A stretch of 40,713 bases of DNA from DQTL01 sp964396505 (GCA_964396505.1 CAYNFJ010000004.1:1-40713), one strand, 5' to 3'. Shown: positions 32,241 through 40,713, counted from the stretch's first letter. The notes: generated by a model not told the origin, from the sequence alone. Translations and numbers: made by a program.

Positions 32241-35041
32241 ATAAAACCTCTTTTTAAAAAAGCTACTATGCTGTGAATATCCGAGGTAAAAACAAACCGG
32301 ATGTGTTCTTCATAATGGGGTTGGGATATTTCCCATCCATTGTTGGAATGTACCGGAAAATACAGTTCAAAAATATTGTGGACAAAGTTTAACCGAATCC
32401 CTTGATCGTGGATAAAATACACGGGTTGATTCCTGTTTTTGGCAAAAGCAACATCATTGTATATTTCAAACCAACGCCATAGCCCTATGCTTGTGTTGAT
32501 AGCACTTACCCATTGGTTGGCAAAACCTACCGGCATCTTAGCTTTAATACTAGCATCGGTGTACATAAACTGTTGGCTGAAAACACCACTTGTTTCAGAA
32601 CGTCCGTAATAGGGATATCTAAACAGATAATCATTGGGTCTGTTGATTCCAAAACTAAAAAAATCGGTTTGTGTATCATTATGTAGAAATATACCGGTAA
32701 AAAATCGTACTTCAAATTGCCGATTGTTGTTGGTCAATTTTCGGTATCGAATATCCGTAGAAAATTTGCTAAATCTGTCTCCCAATTCTATATGGGATAA
32801 GAAGAGAAAATTGTTGATGATTTCAGGATTGCTGTATGCGTATTTGAGGTGGAGTATATCGTATTTATCTGCTTCGGTTTGTGCTGTTTCCTCCCTATCT
32901 ACTTCTCTGTTTACGGCAGTAAAACTAAGGCTAAGGGAACTTCCTTTTACCGAACGTAAATTTTTTCTTTTAAAAAATACTTGGGCATAAGAGGTAAAGG
33001 TGTTATAAGCTAAATCGGGTTTGTAATGGTAATAACTTCCTACTAATCCAACTCGAAAGCTATTGATGTATTTGTTTTTAGGATACCGCCAATAAATGGT
33101 TTTAAATGATCCGGTTAGAGAGTGGCTTTTAAATCCATACGAAGGCGTAATGGTATATTCCAATTCTTTTTTTAGTAAATTTCTGTTGGTAAAACCAGAT
33201 GCCAGCATAAATCCATCATAGTAATTGTACCCGAATTTGGGTTCAAAGAAAAGTTGTGTGTAATTGGGATTATCCACATCATTCAGCCATTTGAAAGACA
33301 GTGGACGGCTAAAGGGTTTCCAGTGCGTATTTTTTCCATTATTTCGGGTATTTATTTCCGGTGTTTTATTCTCATAATTCAGAATCCAACGGGTGCTAGC
33401 ATCTTTTTTGTGTGTAAATAAGGCTTCTGTAGCTATAGGTGTAAGCCATTGTTTGCTGATAATAGAATCGTTTTTTAAACCGTAAAGGGCTACCGGCCAC
33501 AAACTGTTTTTTCTATTGACAATACGTATTTCCAAAGAGTCTTTTTTCTTCCGGATTCGTTGTAAGGCATAATCAAATTTGTGATCTGTCGCTAAAAAAT
33601 CATCAAAAAACCAATTTATGGGACGGCTGGTATGGTCGGACAAATAGTCTTTAAATTGCTGAGTCAAATGGGTGCGTGTACTTGTGTTTTGAAGAATTTC
33701 TTTGATGCTATGATCTATCAAATCACGTCCTATATAATCTGCCAAATAGTCCAATCCGATACCGGCTTTGTATTTGTTCAATACCAATCGATTAAAATTT
33801 GATAAGGAATCTGATCGGGTCAATAATGATTGATCTCTATTCTTGCTTGCCGAATATTGGTAAGTGGTAAAATACCGGTCATTAAAGTCTAATTTTGACA
33901 GCTGATACGATCGCAATCCCCAAATTTTTGAGGCATTTCCAATCAGTTTGGTGTCCTTGTAATAAGTATCGACATATTGCATCATCAGGTAGATGAGTGC
34001 CCCGTCTTTCAGCCAGATATCTTGCCGGGTATCTGTATTGGACAACTGATTGATATACTCTTTTGCCAAGGTTTTAAACATACGCATGTCCCATTCAAAT
34101 GTATCGGAAAACGGACGTAAAAAATTGGGTAACTGGTTGAATCCGTACAGCGGATTTTTCGTGTAATCGGTCTGGTTAATCAAGATTTTATCTCGGGTTA
34201 TTTTTCCGAGTTTTTCTGATAAGAATAAAAGCTGTCTATTGAGAATATCTTTTTTTAAACCGTCTTCTAATTCAATGGAATTTAGATTGCTAACTACTGT
34301 TATGGGGCTTGTTTTAAAGGTCTTATAATCGGATTTCGGCGCTAAGAATAGCATGATATCTTTGGCGTTTTTTCCGGTTAATAAATAGCTGTCTTTTCCT
34401 GATTTTTGTACGTGAAGATTGCTGTTTACCGTGTAATGATCCAAGTGGGTTATCTGAATGCGATATGTAGCTTTGTTTTGAAAAAGGTCATCCATATTCA
34501 GGTTGTGCATTAGATGCCAATGATCGGTATAGACTGCCGGGACTATATACCAATATCGCAAATTGTATATTCCTTTACGAACGCCGTATCCGGTAAATTT
34601 GGCATGAGGTATTTTAACTGTATATTTCCATTCAATATCAGTGAATTGATTGGGTAGCAGTGGTTTGTTAAGAATTAATTTAAAATAATCATCCGATGGC
34701 TTTTCTCTAATCCAGCGTACAGATTGGTGATTGCTGACAAAATTGTTAATTTGTGTATAACCCCGGTTTTTATTTTTTGTAAAAAAGAACCGCTTGCTGT
34801 AATTTTCTAAAAAACGTTTGCCTAAAGCTGAGTTTTTATCAGAATACGCATTTGCCCAGTCGTGGAAATAGATTACAGAAAGGGTGTCAGCAGAACGATT
34901 GTAAAATCGCATTTTTTGTGCTATCTGTAAACGATGCGATTGCGTGTCTAAGGACAATTGCATACTAATGGAATCATTTTGAGCAAATGATACTATTATG
35001 AATAGAAAGAAAAGACTTGTTATGTATAGTTTTTTTCGCAA
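32237..35041 (-). CDS. M1-aminopeptidase-like protein without HEXXH, C-terminal outer-membrane barrel
   Basis: 934 residues with signal peptide (MRKKLYITSLFFLFIIVSFAQ). The N-terminal half (about 25-480) resembles the flavobacterial gluzincin/M1 group: a beta-sandwich followed by a helical part containing DIWLKDGALIYLMMQYVDTY, equivalent to the helix that carries the third zinc ligand in M1 enzymes. No HEXXH can be found, so peptidase activity is doubtful. The C-terminal half (about 590-934) has long aromatic strands and ends LKRGFM, like a surface-antigen barrel. The start codon is TTG at 35041, the first base after the TAA of the nuclease gene, which fits translational coupling. Family known only as predicted metallopeptidase; function unknown. 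Confidence 0.78.
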   Translation of the reverse strand: MRKKLYITSLFFLFIIVSFAQNDSISMQLSLDTQSHRLQIAQKMRFYNRSADTLSVIYFHDWANAYSDKNSALGKRFLENYSKRFFFTKNKNRGYTQINNFVSNHQSVRWIREKPSDDYFKLILNKPLLPNQFTDIEWKYTVKIPHAKFTGYGVRKGIYNLRYWYIVPAVYTDHWHLMHNLNMDDLFQNKATYRIQITHLDHYTVNSNLHVQKSGKDSYLLTGKNAKDIMLFLAPKSDYKTFKTSPITVVSNLNSIELEDGLKKDILNRQLLFLSEKLGKITRDKILINQTDYTKNPLYGFNQLPNFLRPFSDTFEWDMRMFKTLAKEYINQLSNTDTRQDIWLKDGALIYLMMQYVDTYYKDTKLIGNASKIWGLRSYQLSKLDFNDRYFTTYQYSASKNRDQSLLTRSDSLSNFNRLVLNKYKAGIGLDYLADYIGRDLIDHSIKEILQNTSTRTHLTQQFKDYLSDHTSRPINWFFDDFLATDHKFDYALQRIRKKKDSLEIRIVNRKNSLWPVALYGLKNDSIISKQWLTPIATEALFTHKKDASTRWILNYENKTPEINTRNNGKNTHWKPFSRPLSFKWLNDVDNPNYTQLFFEPKFGYNYYDGFMLASGFTNRNLLKKELEYTITPSYGFKSHSLTGSFKTIYWRYPKNKYINSFRVGLVGSYYHYKPDLAYNTFTSYAQVFFKRKNLRSVKGSSLSLSFTAVNREVDREETAQTEADKYDILHLKYAYSNPEIINNFLFLSHIELGDRFSKFSTDIRYRKLTNNNRQFEVRFFTGIFLHNDTQTDFFSFGINRPNDYLFRYPYYGRSETSGVFSQQFMYTDASIKAKMPVGFANQWVSAINTSIGLWRWFEIYNDVAFAKNRNQPVYFIHDQGIRLNFVHNIFELYFPVHSNNGWEISQPHYEEHIRFVFTSDIHSIVAFLKRGFM

Positions 35042-36322
35042 TTACATTTTAATAAATTTCAATGGCGAATGTAACGAAAATTGTTCACTTCTTATATAAT
35101 ACAATCCATTACCTAGATTTCCGACAAACAGATTTAGCGTATGCTTGTCTAATCGAAAGCGGGCTACTTGTTGCCCCAAAGGATTATACACTTGAACATA
35201 CGAATTTATCAATTTGTCCGATACTTGTAATCGAAGCCTCGTATCAACTAAATTGCTTTGCAAATTGATATCGGAATCAGCAAAATAGAGTGCGTTTATT
35301 CCAATAGTTTCGGGGGTTTCCAGTTCCAAAGCCACCGGAATATGATCACTCATATTGACCAATAAATCTCTTAATTCTTGTGAATATGCTCCACTACAAT
35401 CGGGGTCATCCAGATTGTCATTGAAGCAATTGCCATTATTTCCGTAGGCTTGGTACGTATCCGGTACATAAGTTAACTGAGAACCACCAATCAGGTTTTC
35501 GGATGTTAATATAAAATCAAAACGATCATCCAGTCCACCGGTTACACCATCACTGCCACCACCTTCAGATTGAAATTGATTGTTGCTCTGCAATGGAGAT
35601 TGGGTGTGGATAGCAGCATAATTGCTGTTGTTATGCCAACTGCCTTCTTGGTCTGCCGGATCTACCAGTACAATGGCGTTGGTAGGGTCTGTTAATTCTT
35701 GATAAGCGGCTTCACTACTGGTATAAAGGTTCAGATCTCCGGCAAAAAGAAGGTAATGATCTGTGGGGATGTTTTCAATATAATTGGTAAACTGAGTCAC
35801 CATTTGCAGTCTTTTATTTTCATTGGATGAACCGGTACTCGCTTTTAAGTGTGCGACAAAAACATCCAAATAGATGGGATTTGTCGCTTGATCTGTAGTG
35901 TTTAATATAAAACGGTAATGATTGATATCACGTGTATTTGTTGTAATAATATCTTGATAGTCAAGGACTAATTTCTGTTTATTGTAAAAAGCCAATTGTT
36001 GTAACTCATCATAAGTAGAAGATTGGTTATATACAAAGTCAGCGGCATCGTAGCGGTTGTCATCGGTTTGTAGGGCATCATTTAGTATTTGTCCGGCACC
36101 CGTGGCATTTTTTAATTCGCATACCATAAATAAATCCGGATGATACGTATCCAGAATACTTTTTAAAACCGGAGTTCTGTCTTCAAAAGTATTGGTTGCA
36201 TCATTGTAATACAATGTTCCGGGATAGTGCATCAGATTGTATGACATTACCTTAATTCGGGTTTGTCCCAGAATGGCAATACTATACAATCCTACCACTA
36301 GTAACAACAGTCGTAGTTTCAT
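35042..36322 (-). CDS. Secreted endonuclease/exonuclease/phosphatase-family protein with T9SS sorting domain
   Basis: 426 residues. A signal peptide (MKLRLLLLVVGLYSIAILGQ) is followed by an EEP/DNase I-like domain: VMSYNLMHYPG (Asn near 28), VCELKNATG (Glu near 70), VFVAHLKAS, FAGDLNLY (Asp and Asn near 200) and NMSDHIPVAL (Asp-His near 325). Substrate could be DNA, RNA or a phosphoester; the sequence does not say. The last 75 residues (VQVYNPLGQQVARFRL, then LGNGLYYIRSE, ending KFIKM) are a type A T9SS sorting domain, so PorV/PorU of this window probably handle it. It abuts the next gene with no spacer. A -7 box lies upstream. Confidence 0.87.
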   Translation of the reverse strand: MKLRLLLLVVGLYSIAILGQTRIKVMSYNLMHYPGTLYYNDATNTFEDRTPVLKSILDTYHPDLFMVCELKNATGAGQILNDALQTDDNRYDAADFVYNQSSTYDELQQLAFYNKQKLVLDYQDIITTNTRDINHYRFILNTTDQATNPIYLDVFVAHLKASTGSSNENKRLQMVTQFTNYIENIPTDHYLLFAGDLNLYTSSEAAYQELTDPTNAIVLVDPADQEGSWHNNSNYAAIHTQSPLQSNNQFQSEGGGSDGVTGGLDDRFDFILTSENLIGGSQLTYVPDTYQAYGNNGNCFNDNLDDPDCSGAYSQELRDLLVNMSDHIPVALELETPETIGINALYFADSDINLQSNLVDTRLRLQVSDKLINSYVQVYNPLGQQVARFRLDKHTLNLFVGNLGNGLYYIRSEQFSLHSPLKFIKM

Positions 36323-36343
36323 TATTTATTTTGGTTGGTAGCG

Positions 36344-36351
36344 CAAATGTA
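36344..36351 (-). promoter_or_regulatory. -7 box of the secreted nuclease gene
   Basis: Minus strand TACATTTG matches TAnnTTTG, 21 bases before the ATG at 36322. Confidence 0.55.
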
Positions 36352-36352
36352 C

Positions 36353-37063
36353 TTAGAAGTTTGGAGCTAAGTTGTATTTTTCGTAGAATTTAACAAAATG
36401 TTCCACTGCTTCATCTGCGGTATCTACCACTCTGAATAGATTGAGGTCTTTCTCACTAATATTGTGATTTTCTTCTAATAGTGTGTGCTTAATCCAATCC
36501 AAGAGTCCGGACCAAAACTTCTTATTGACCAATACAATGGGGAATCGCCCTATTTTTTTGGTTTGGATCAAGGTAATGGCTTCAAAAAGTTCATCCATCG
36601 TCCCAAAACCTCCGGGCATTACTACAAAACCTTGCGAATATTTTACAAACATTACCTTTCTGACAAAGAAATAGTCAAACTCCAGATTCTTGTCGTGATC
36701 TATATACGGATTGTCATGTTGTTCAAAGGGTAGTTCAATATTGAGTCCTACAGAAACACCTTTTCCACGATGTGCTCCTCTATTCCCCGCCTCCATAATT
36801 CCGGGACCACCACCGGTTACCACACCAAATCCGTGTTGTGTTAGTTTGTAGGCTATTTCTTCTGCCATTTTAAAATTGGGATGTTCCGGTTTGGTTCGCG
36901 CCGACCCAAAGATGCTGACACAAGGACCTATTCGACTTAGCCTTTCATAACCTTCTACAAATTCGGACATAATCTTAAAGATTGCCCAAGAGTCATTGGT
37001 CTTGATTTCATTCCACGTTTTTTGTTTAAATTTTTCACGAATTCTTCTTTCTTCGTTGGTCAT
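36353..37063 (-). CDS. LOG family protein (TIGR00730-type Rossmann fold)
   Basis: 236-residue cytosolic protein of the Lonely Guy family. The motifs GGGPGIMEAGNRGA (near residue 80) and PGGFGTMDELFEA (near 147) are the phosphate- and substrate-binding signatures of cytokinin riboside 5'-monophosphate phosphoribohydrolases. Bacterial members are generally thought to hydrolyse AMP or other nucleoside monophosphates. The N-terminal 40 residues (REKFKQKTWNEIKTNDSWA) are an extension typical of the longer bacterial type. It lies 38 bases downstream of uvrA on the same strand, with its own -7 box, and 30 bases upstream of the nuclease gene. Confidence 0.92.
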   Translation of the reverse strand: MTNEERRIREKFKQKTWNEIKTNDSWAIFKIMSEFVEGYERLSRIGPCVSIFGSARTKPEHPNFKMAEEIAYKLTQHGFGVVTGGGPGIMEAGNRGAHRGKGVSVGLNIELPFEQHDNPYIDHDKNLEFDYFFVRKVMFVKYSQGFVVMPGGFGTMDELFEAITLIQTKKIGRFPIVLVNKKFWSGLLDWIKHTLLEENHNISEKDLNLFRVVDTADEAVEHFVKFYEKYNLAPNF

Positions 37064-37082
37064 AATGATTTGTTTTATGGTT

Positions 37083-37103
37083 CAAATCTATAAAAATAGA
37101 TTT
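37083..37103 (-). promoter_or_regulatory. -7 box and hairpin between uvrA and the LOG gene
   Basis: Minus strand TAGATTTG (37083-37090) matches TAnnTTTG. The same bases form the distal arm of an 8-base perfect inverted repeat (37084-37091 with 37096-37103) directly after the uvrA stop. It lacks G+C and a T-run, so it is a poor terminator. Confidence 0.4.
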
Positions 37104-39933
37104 ATATATTTAATTCTTCTCTAAGGAACTTAGCCGTATAGCTCTCTTGATTCTTACATATTTCTTCCGGTGTGCCGGTACAGAGGATATTTCCGCCGGC
37201 TTGACCTCCTTCTTTTCCCAGATCAATGATGTAATCGGCGAGTTTAATAACGTCCATATTGTGTTCTATAATCAATACAGAGTTTCCTTTGTCCACCAAT
37301 TTTTGAATGACTTGCATCAAGACATTGATATCTTCAAAATGTAAACCGGTTGTAGGTTCGTCCAGAATGTACAGTGTGTTTCCGGTTGCTTTTTTGGATA
37401 ATTCAGTAGCTAGTTTTATACGTTGAGCTTCTCCGCCACTCAGGGTTGTAGAGGGTTGTCCTAAAGTGATATAATCCAATCCTACATCGTGCAGTGTCTT
37501 GATTTTTCTATATATTTTTGGGATGTTTTCAAAGAAAGGAACGGCATCTTCTATCGTCATATTTAATACATCGGAAATGGATTTTCCCTTATATCGTATT
37601 TCTAAAGTTTCTCTGTTAAAACGCTTGCTTTGACAAGTCTCACAGGCAACTTGCACATCCGGTAAAAAGTTCATTTCAATCACCCGGACCCCGGCACCAC
37701 GGCAGGTTTCACAACGTCCTCCTTTTACATTAAAAGAAAAACGACCGGGTTTATAGCCTCTTATTTTTGCTTCGGGAATCTGTGCAAACAGCGATCGGAT
37801 TTCAGTAAATACTCCGGTATAAGTCGCTGGATTGGAGCGGGGTGTCCTGCCTATGGGCGATTGGTCTATATCAATAATTTTATCAATATGTTCCAATCCT
37901 TGAATACTCGTATAGGGCAAGGGTTTTTTTACTCCATTATAAATGTGTTTGTTCAGTATTGGATAGAGTGTTTCATTGATAAGAGTAGATTTTCCACTTC
38001 CGGAAACACCGGTAATACACACTAATTGTCCTAAAGGAATACTGACATCTACATGCTTTAGGTTGTTGCCGGAAGCCCCCTTTAAAACTATTTTTTTACC
38101 ATTTCCTTTTCGCCTTTTTGCTGGCAGGTTAATTTTTTTAGTACCGTTCAAGTACTCGGCAGTCAAGGTCTTATGTTTCAGCAGTTCTTTATAACTGCCT
38201 TTACTGACAATTTCTCCTCCATGAATACCTGCTCCCGGACCAATATCCAATATATAATCAGCATGTGCTATCATCTCCTTATCGTGTTCCACTACGATAA
38301 CCGAGTTGCCAATATCCCGTAATTTTACCAATGATTCAATGAGCTTTTGATTGTCACGTTGGTGTAATCCAATACTGGGTTCATCCAAAATATAGAGTAC
38401 ACCCACCAGTTGAGAACCTATTTGAGTGGCCAACCGGATGCGTTGTGCTTCTCCACCGGAAAGGGATTTGGAACTTCTGTCCAAACTCAAGTAATTCAAG
38501 CCAACATCCAATAAAAACTGAATACGGGTACGTAATTCTTTGATGATTTCTTTGCCGATAAATACTTGCTTCTCGGTTAATTTTTTTTCAATATTTTTAA
38601 ACCAATCGGCTAGTTCTCTAATGTCCAATTGGGCTAAATCAGAAATATTTTTTTGGTCAATTTTAAAATGCAATGCTTCTTTGGTCAATCGTTTGGAATG
38701 ACATACACTACAAGGCTTTTCATCCATAAAAGATTTTGCCCATCTTTTGATAGAAGTAGATTCCGATTCTTTAAATTGGTTTTCAATAAAGGGAATGATG
38801 CCTTCAAAATCGATGATAAAATTTTGAGTAATTCCCATTGTTTTGGAAGCCACTTCAAATTCTTCTTTTCCACCATACAATATCATATCCATAGCTTTCT
38901 TAGGAATGGTATTGATAGGGTCGGATAATTTGAATTGAAAGCGTTCGGCTATCAGTTCCAATTGTTTAAAAATCCAAGAATTCTTTTGTTCGCCCAAAGG
39001 AGCAATTCCTCCTTGTTTTATAGAAATACCGGTGTCCGGAATCATTCTTTTTAGACTGACTTCTCGTACTGTTCCTAAGCCGTTGCAATGTGGACAAGCG
39101 CCTTTGGGTGAGTTAAATGAAAAGGTGTTAGGCTCCGGATTGGGATAGGCAATACCGGTGGTGGGACACATTAAATTACTGCTAAAATAGCGGAGATCTC
39201 CGGCAGTATCCAAATCTATTATTTGCAATACGTTGTCGCCGTGATAGAGGGCTGTTTGAATACTTTCTTGCAATCTTTTTTCACTATCCTTATTAACAAG
39301 TAAGCGGTCAATGACTATAGATATATCGTGGGTTTTATACCGGTCTAGTCGCATACCTTTTGTGAGTTCTGTTAATTCTCCATCAATATATACCCGTAAA
39401 AAACCTTGTTTGGCTATGTTTTCAAACAGTTCTTTATAATGCCCCTTTCTGGATTTAATGACAGGAGCCATCAAGAAAATTTTTTTGTTCTGATAGGTAC
39501 GGATGATTAACTCTTTAATTTGTTCATCGGTGTATTTTACCATTTTCTCACCGGTGTTGTAAGAATAGGCATCAGAGATACGGGCGTATAATAATCGTAG
39601 AAAATCGTATATTTCCGTAATAGTTCCTACGGTGGAACGCGGACTCTTGTTTGTGGTTTTTTGTTCAATGGAAATTACCGGAGACAACCCGTCTATTTTA
39701 TCTACATCCGGACGTTCCAGACCACCTAAAAATTGGCGGGCATAAGCTGAGAAAGTTTCTATATAACGACGTTGGCCTTCTGCATAAATGGTGTCAAAAG
39801 CCAAAGATGATTTTCCACTACCGCTTAATCCGGTAATCACCACCAGTTTTTCGTGTGGAATTTGTACATCAATATTTTTTAAATTGTGTACACGAGCTCC
39901 ATAAACTTCTATGTAGGTTTGTTTTGATTTCAT
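37102..39933 (-). CDS. uvrA: UvrABC system protein A
   Basis: Damage-recognition ATPase of nucleotide excision repair. 943 residues, full length. It has two ABC ATPase modules: Walker A TGLSGSGKSSLAFDT near residue 35 and TGVSGSGKSTLINET near 640; signatures LSGGEAQRIRLATQ near 490 and LSGGEAQRIKLATE near 830; Walker B ILDEPSIGLH and ILDEPTTGLH. Zinc-binding CPHCNGLG and CSVCHSKR lie in the first half, and CETCRGAG with CETCQSKRF in the second. Upstream TACATTTG box about 15 bases before the ATG. No SOS box recognised, but the flavobacterial LexA site is not one I can identify by eye. Confidence 0.97.
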   Translation of the reverse strand: MKSKQTYIEVYGARVHNLKNIDVQIPHEKLVVITGLSGSGKSSLAFDTIYAEGQRRYIETFSAYARQFLGGLERPDVDKIDGLSPVISIEQKTTNKSPRSTVGTITEIYDFLRLLYARISDAYSYNTGEKMVKYTDEQIKELIIRTYQNKKIFLMAPVIKSRKGHYKELFENIAKQGFLRVYIDGELTELTKGMRLDRYKTHDISIVIDRLLVNKDSEKRLQESIQTALYHGDNVLQIIDLDTAGDLRYFSSNLMCPTTGIAYPNPEPNTFSFNSPKGACPHCNGLGTVREVSLKRMIPDTGISIKQGGIAPLGEQKNSWIFKQLELIAERFQFKLSDPINTIPKKAMDMILYGGKEEFEVASKTMGITQNFIIDFEGIIPFIENQFKESESTSIKRWAKSFMDEKPCSVCHSKRLTKEALHFKIDQKNISDLAQLDIRELADWFKNIEKKLTEKQVFIGKEIIKELRTRIQFLLDVGLNYLSLDRSSKSLSGGEAQRIRLATQIGSQLVGVLYILDEPSIGLHQRDNQKLIESLVKLRDIGNSVIVVEHDKEMIAHADYILDIGPGAGIHGGEIVSKGSYKELLKHKTLTAEYLNGTKKINLPAKRRKGNGKKIVLKGASGNNLKHVDVSIPLGQLVCITGVSGSGKSTLINETLYPILNKHIYNGVKKPLPYTSIQGLEHIDKIIDIDQSPIGRTPRSNPATYTGVFTEIRSLFAQIPEAKIRGYKPGRFSFNVKGGRCETCRGAGVRVIEMNFLPDVQVACETCQSKRFNRETLEIRYKGKSISDVLNMTIEDAVPFFENIPKIYRKIKTLHDVGLDYITLGQPSTTLSGGEAQRIKLATELSKKATGNTLYILDEPTTGLHFEDINVLMQVIQKLVDKGNSVLIIEHNMDVIKLADYIIDLGKEGGQAGGNILCTGTPEEICKNQESYTAKFLREELNI

Positions 39934-39947
39934 TTTTAGACGAACCG

Positions 39948-39955
39948 CAAATGTA
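39948..39955 (-). promoter_or_regulatory. -7 box of uvrA
   Basis: Minus strand TACATTTG matches TAnnTTTG and lies 14 bases before the uvrA ATG, giving a very short leader. Confidence 0.55.
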
Positions 39956-40029
39956 CTGTTTTTTTAAGAAGTTTATAAAGCTTCACAGATTATCTTTTTT
40001 TTCTGATGCGGAGATTTTTATAAAAATTT

Positions 40030-40059
40030 TTGATTAACAAACCGTAGTTTTGTACTTTG
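40030..40059 (+). promoter_or_regulatory. Candidate promoter of the PspC-like gene
   Basis: TTG at 40030-40032, a 20-base spacer and TACTTTG at 40053-40059; an overlapping TAGTTTTG (40045-40052) is an exact -7 match. Either gives a leader of about 15-25 bases. Confidence 0.45.
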
Positions 40060-40080
40060 CGGACGTAATAGCAAGTGTAT

Positions 40081-40308
40081 ATGAGACTGGATTATAAATT
40101 AAAATATTTTTTTGAAAGGCACGGGTTTAACGTGCTTTCCCGACTGGCTGACCGATTAGGGATGCGTGCCTCCAATGTGCGTTTGTTTTTTGTCTATATC
40201 AGTTTTGTCACCGCCGGATTATCTTTTGGGGTGTATCTCACGCTAGCTTTTTTGCTAAAATTAAAAGATATGATTTATACCAAACGAAGCTCTGTGTTTG
40301 ATTTGTGA
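40081..40308 (+). CDS. Small PspC-like membrane protein
   Basis: 75 residues from the ATG at 40081 (MRLDYKLKYFFERHGFNVLS). An in-frame GTG at 40075 is less likely. It resembles the PspC-domain proteins of flavobacteria: a basic N-terminal part with RLADRLGMRASNVRLFFVY, then a hydrophobic segment SFVTAGLSFGVYLTLAFLL and a short KLKDMIYTKRSSVFDL tail. Probably one or two membrane passes. PspC in enterics senses envelope stress, but this short form lacks the regulatory extension, so a stress role here is only inferred. Divergent from uvrA with a 147-base spacer. Confidence 0.8.
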   Translation: MRLDYKLKYFFERHGFNVLSRLADRLGMRASNVRLFFVYISFVTAGLSFGVYLTLAFLLKLKDMIYTKRSSVFDL

Positions 40309-40501
40309 TGTCTCATTTGTTTTGGATCTGTTACTAAGCGACAGCCCTTTTGTTATTAGCGTTTTCCCCTTTATTTTATTAGTAATATTTCGGGCTAATT
40401 GCTAAATATTTAATAATAAAAATAGCGGAATACTTGCCAAGTCTATAATTTTTACAGATATTGCAAGCTACTATTTTAATAAACAACAAAGTACCTACTA
40501 T

Positions 40502-40713
40502 ATGAGAAAATCAGTATTAATTCTGTTATTATTTTTTCAAAAAAATATATTATTTGCGCAAGAGATGGGGATAGATGATCGAATAGAGCAAGGTTTTGCT
40601 CCTATATCTAAATTTGTCACCAAATATGTATTTTATCCGGTAAGTATTTCCGGAAAGGATGTACCTATTGTCATTATTTTACTTTTATTAGGGGCTTTGT
40701 ATTTTACATTGTA
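40502..40713 (+). CDS. Alanine/amino-acid:cation symporter family protein (5' part only)
   Basis: Only the first 70 codons are in the window, from the ATG at 40502 to the edge. A signal-like N-terminus (MRKSVLILLLFFQKNILFAQ) is followed by DDRIEQGFAPISKFVTKYVF, and a first core transmembrane segment begins at VPIVIILLLLGALYFTL. This N-terminal layout with a short periplasmic segment before the first core helix is that of flavobacterial AGCS (sodium/proton:alanine) symporters. The call rests on memory of this pattern; the diagnostic AGCS motifs lie beyond the window. Confidence 0.7.
   Translation, partial: MRKSVLILLLFFQKNILFAQEMGIDDRIEQGFAPISKFVTKYVFYPVSISGKDVPIVIILLLLGALYFTL

Noticed and set aside
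1..40713. CRISPR arrays, tRNA or rRNA genes, transposases, phage genes
   Set aside because: No regularly spaced repeats, no tRNA-like structure other than tmRNA, and no recognisable transposase, integrase or phage protein on either strand.

Overview
The window is ordinary chromosomal DNA of a member of the Bacteroidota, most likely Flavobacteriaceae; the genus cannot be settled from the sequence. Reasons: a gliding/type IX secretion (T9SS) block murF-gldJ-porU-porV-cdd in the order known from flavobacteria, a tmRNA whose tag ends NYALAA, many TAnnTTTG promoter -7 boxes just upstream of genes, A+T-rich DNA with very frequent CCGG in native genes, and many secreted or outer-membrane proteins with signal peptides ending in AQ-like sites.

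Layout. 1-4.76 kb: 3' part of an M17 leucyl aminopeptidase, a secreted retropepsin-like/PDZ protein, a PLP aminotransferase and murB, which seems to lack a normal start codon. 4.8-12 kb (minus strand): mdh, a DUF6588-like secreted protein, gyrB, an unrecognised outer-membrane protein and asnB. 12.2-14.25 kb: methylmalonyl-CoA mutase large subunit with no small subunit beside it. 14.5-17.6 kb: rluD (broken by a 100-N gap), a PASTA protein, then divergently ddl and coaD. 17.66-18.06 kb: complete tmRNA gene (ssrA) with a strong terminator.

18.16-21.8 kb is the accessory part. A glycosyltransferase gene stops after about 37 codons and runs directly into an A+T-rich two-gene cassette (a GT4 glycosyltransferase on minus and a polysaccharide pyruvyl transferase on plus). 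A native-looking GT4 gene follows. This looks like a surface-glycan locus altered by acquired DNA. 21.9-25.1 kb: a small membrane protein, murF (also broken by a 100-N gap) and gldJ. 25.6-31.1 kb: porU, porV and cdd. 31.2-37.1 kb: a KAS III-like enzyme, an M1-aminopeptidase-like protein without HEXXH fused to a C-terminal beta-barrel, a secreted endonuclease/exonuclease/phosphatase with a T9SS sorting domain, and a LOG-family protein. 37.1-40.7 kb: uvrA, a small PspC-like membrane protein and the start of an alanine:cation symporter.

How the genes connect: murB, murF and ddl make peptidoglycan precursors. GldJ belongs to the gliding/T9SS apparatus, PorV carries T9SS cargo, and PorU removes cargo sorting domains. 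The nuclease at 35-36.3 kb is a likely cargo of that system. I found no CRISPR array, transposase, prophage or clearly undescribed multi-gene system. The points most worth a second look are the glycosyltransferase truncation and cassette, the murB start, the tmRNA tag, the peptidase-like/barrel fusion next to a T9SS cargo gene, and the two assembly gaps, which probably hide more sequence than their 100 Ns.
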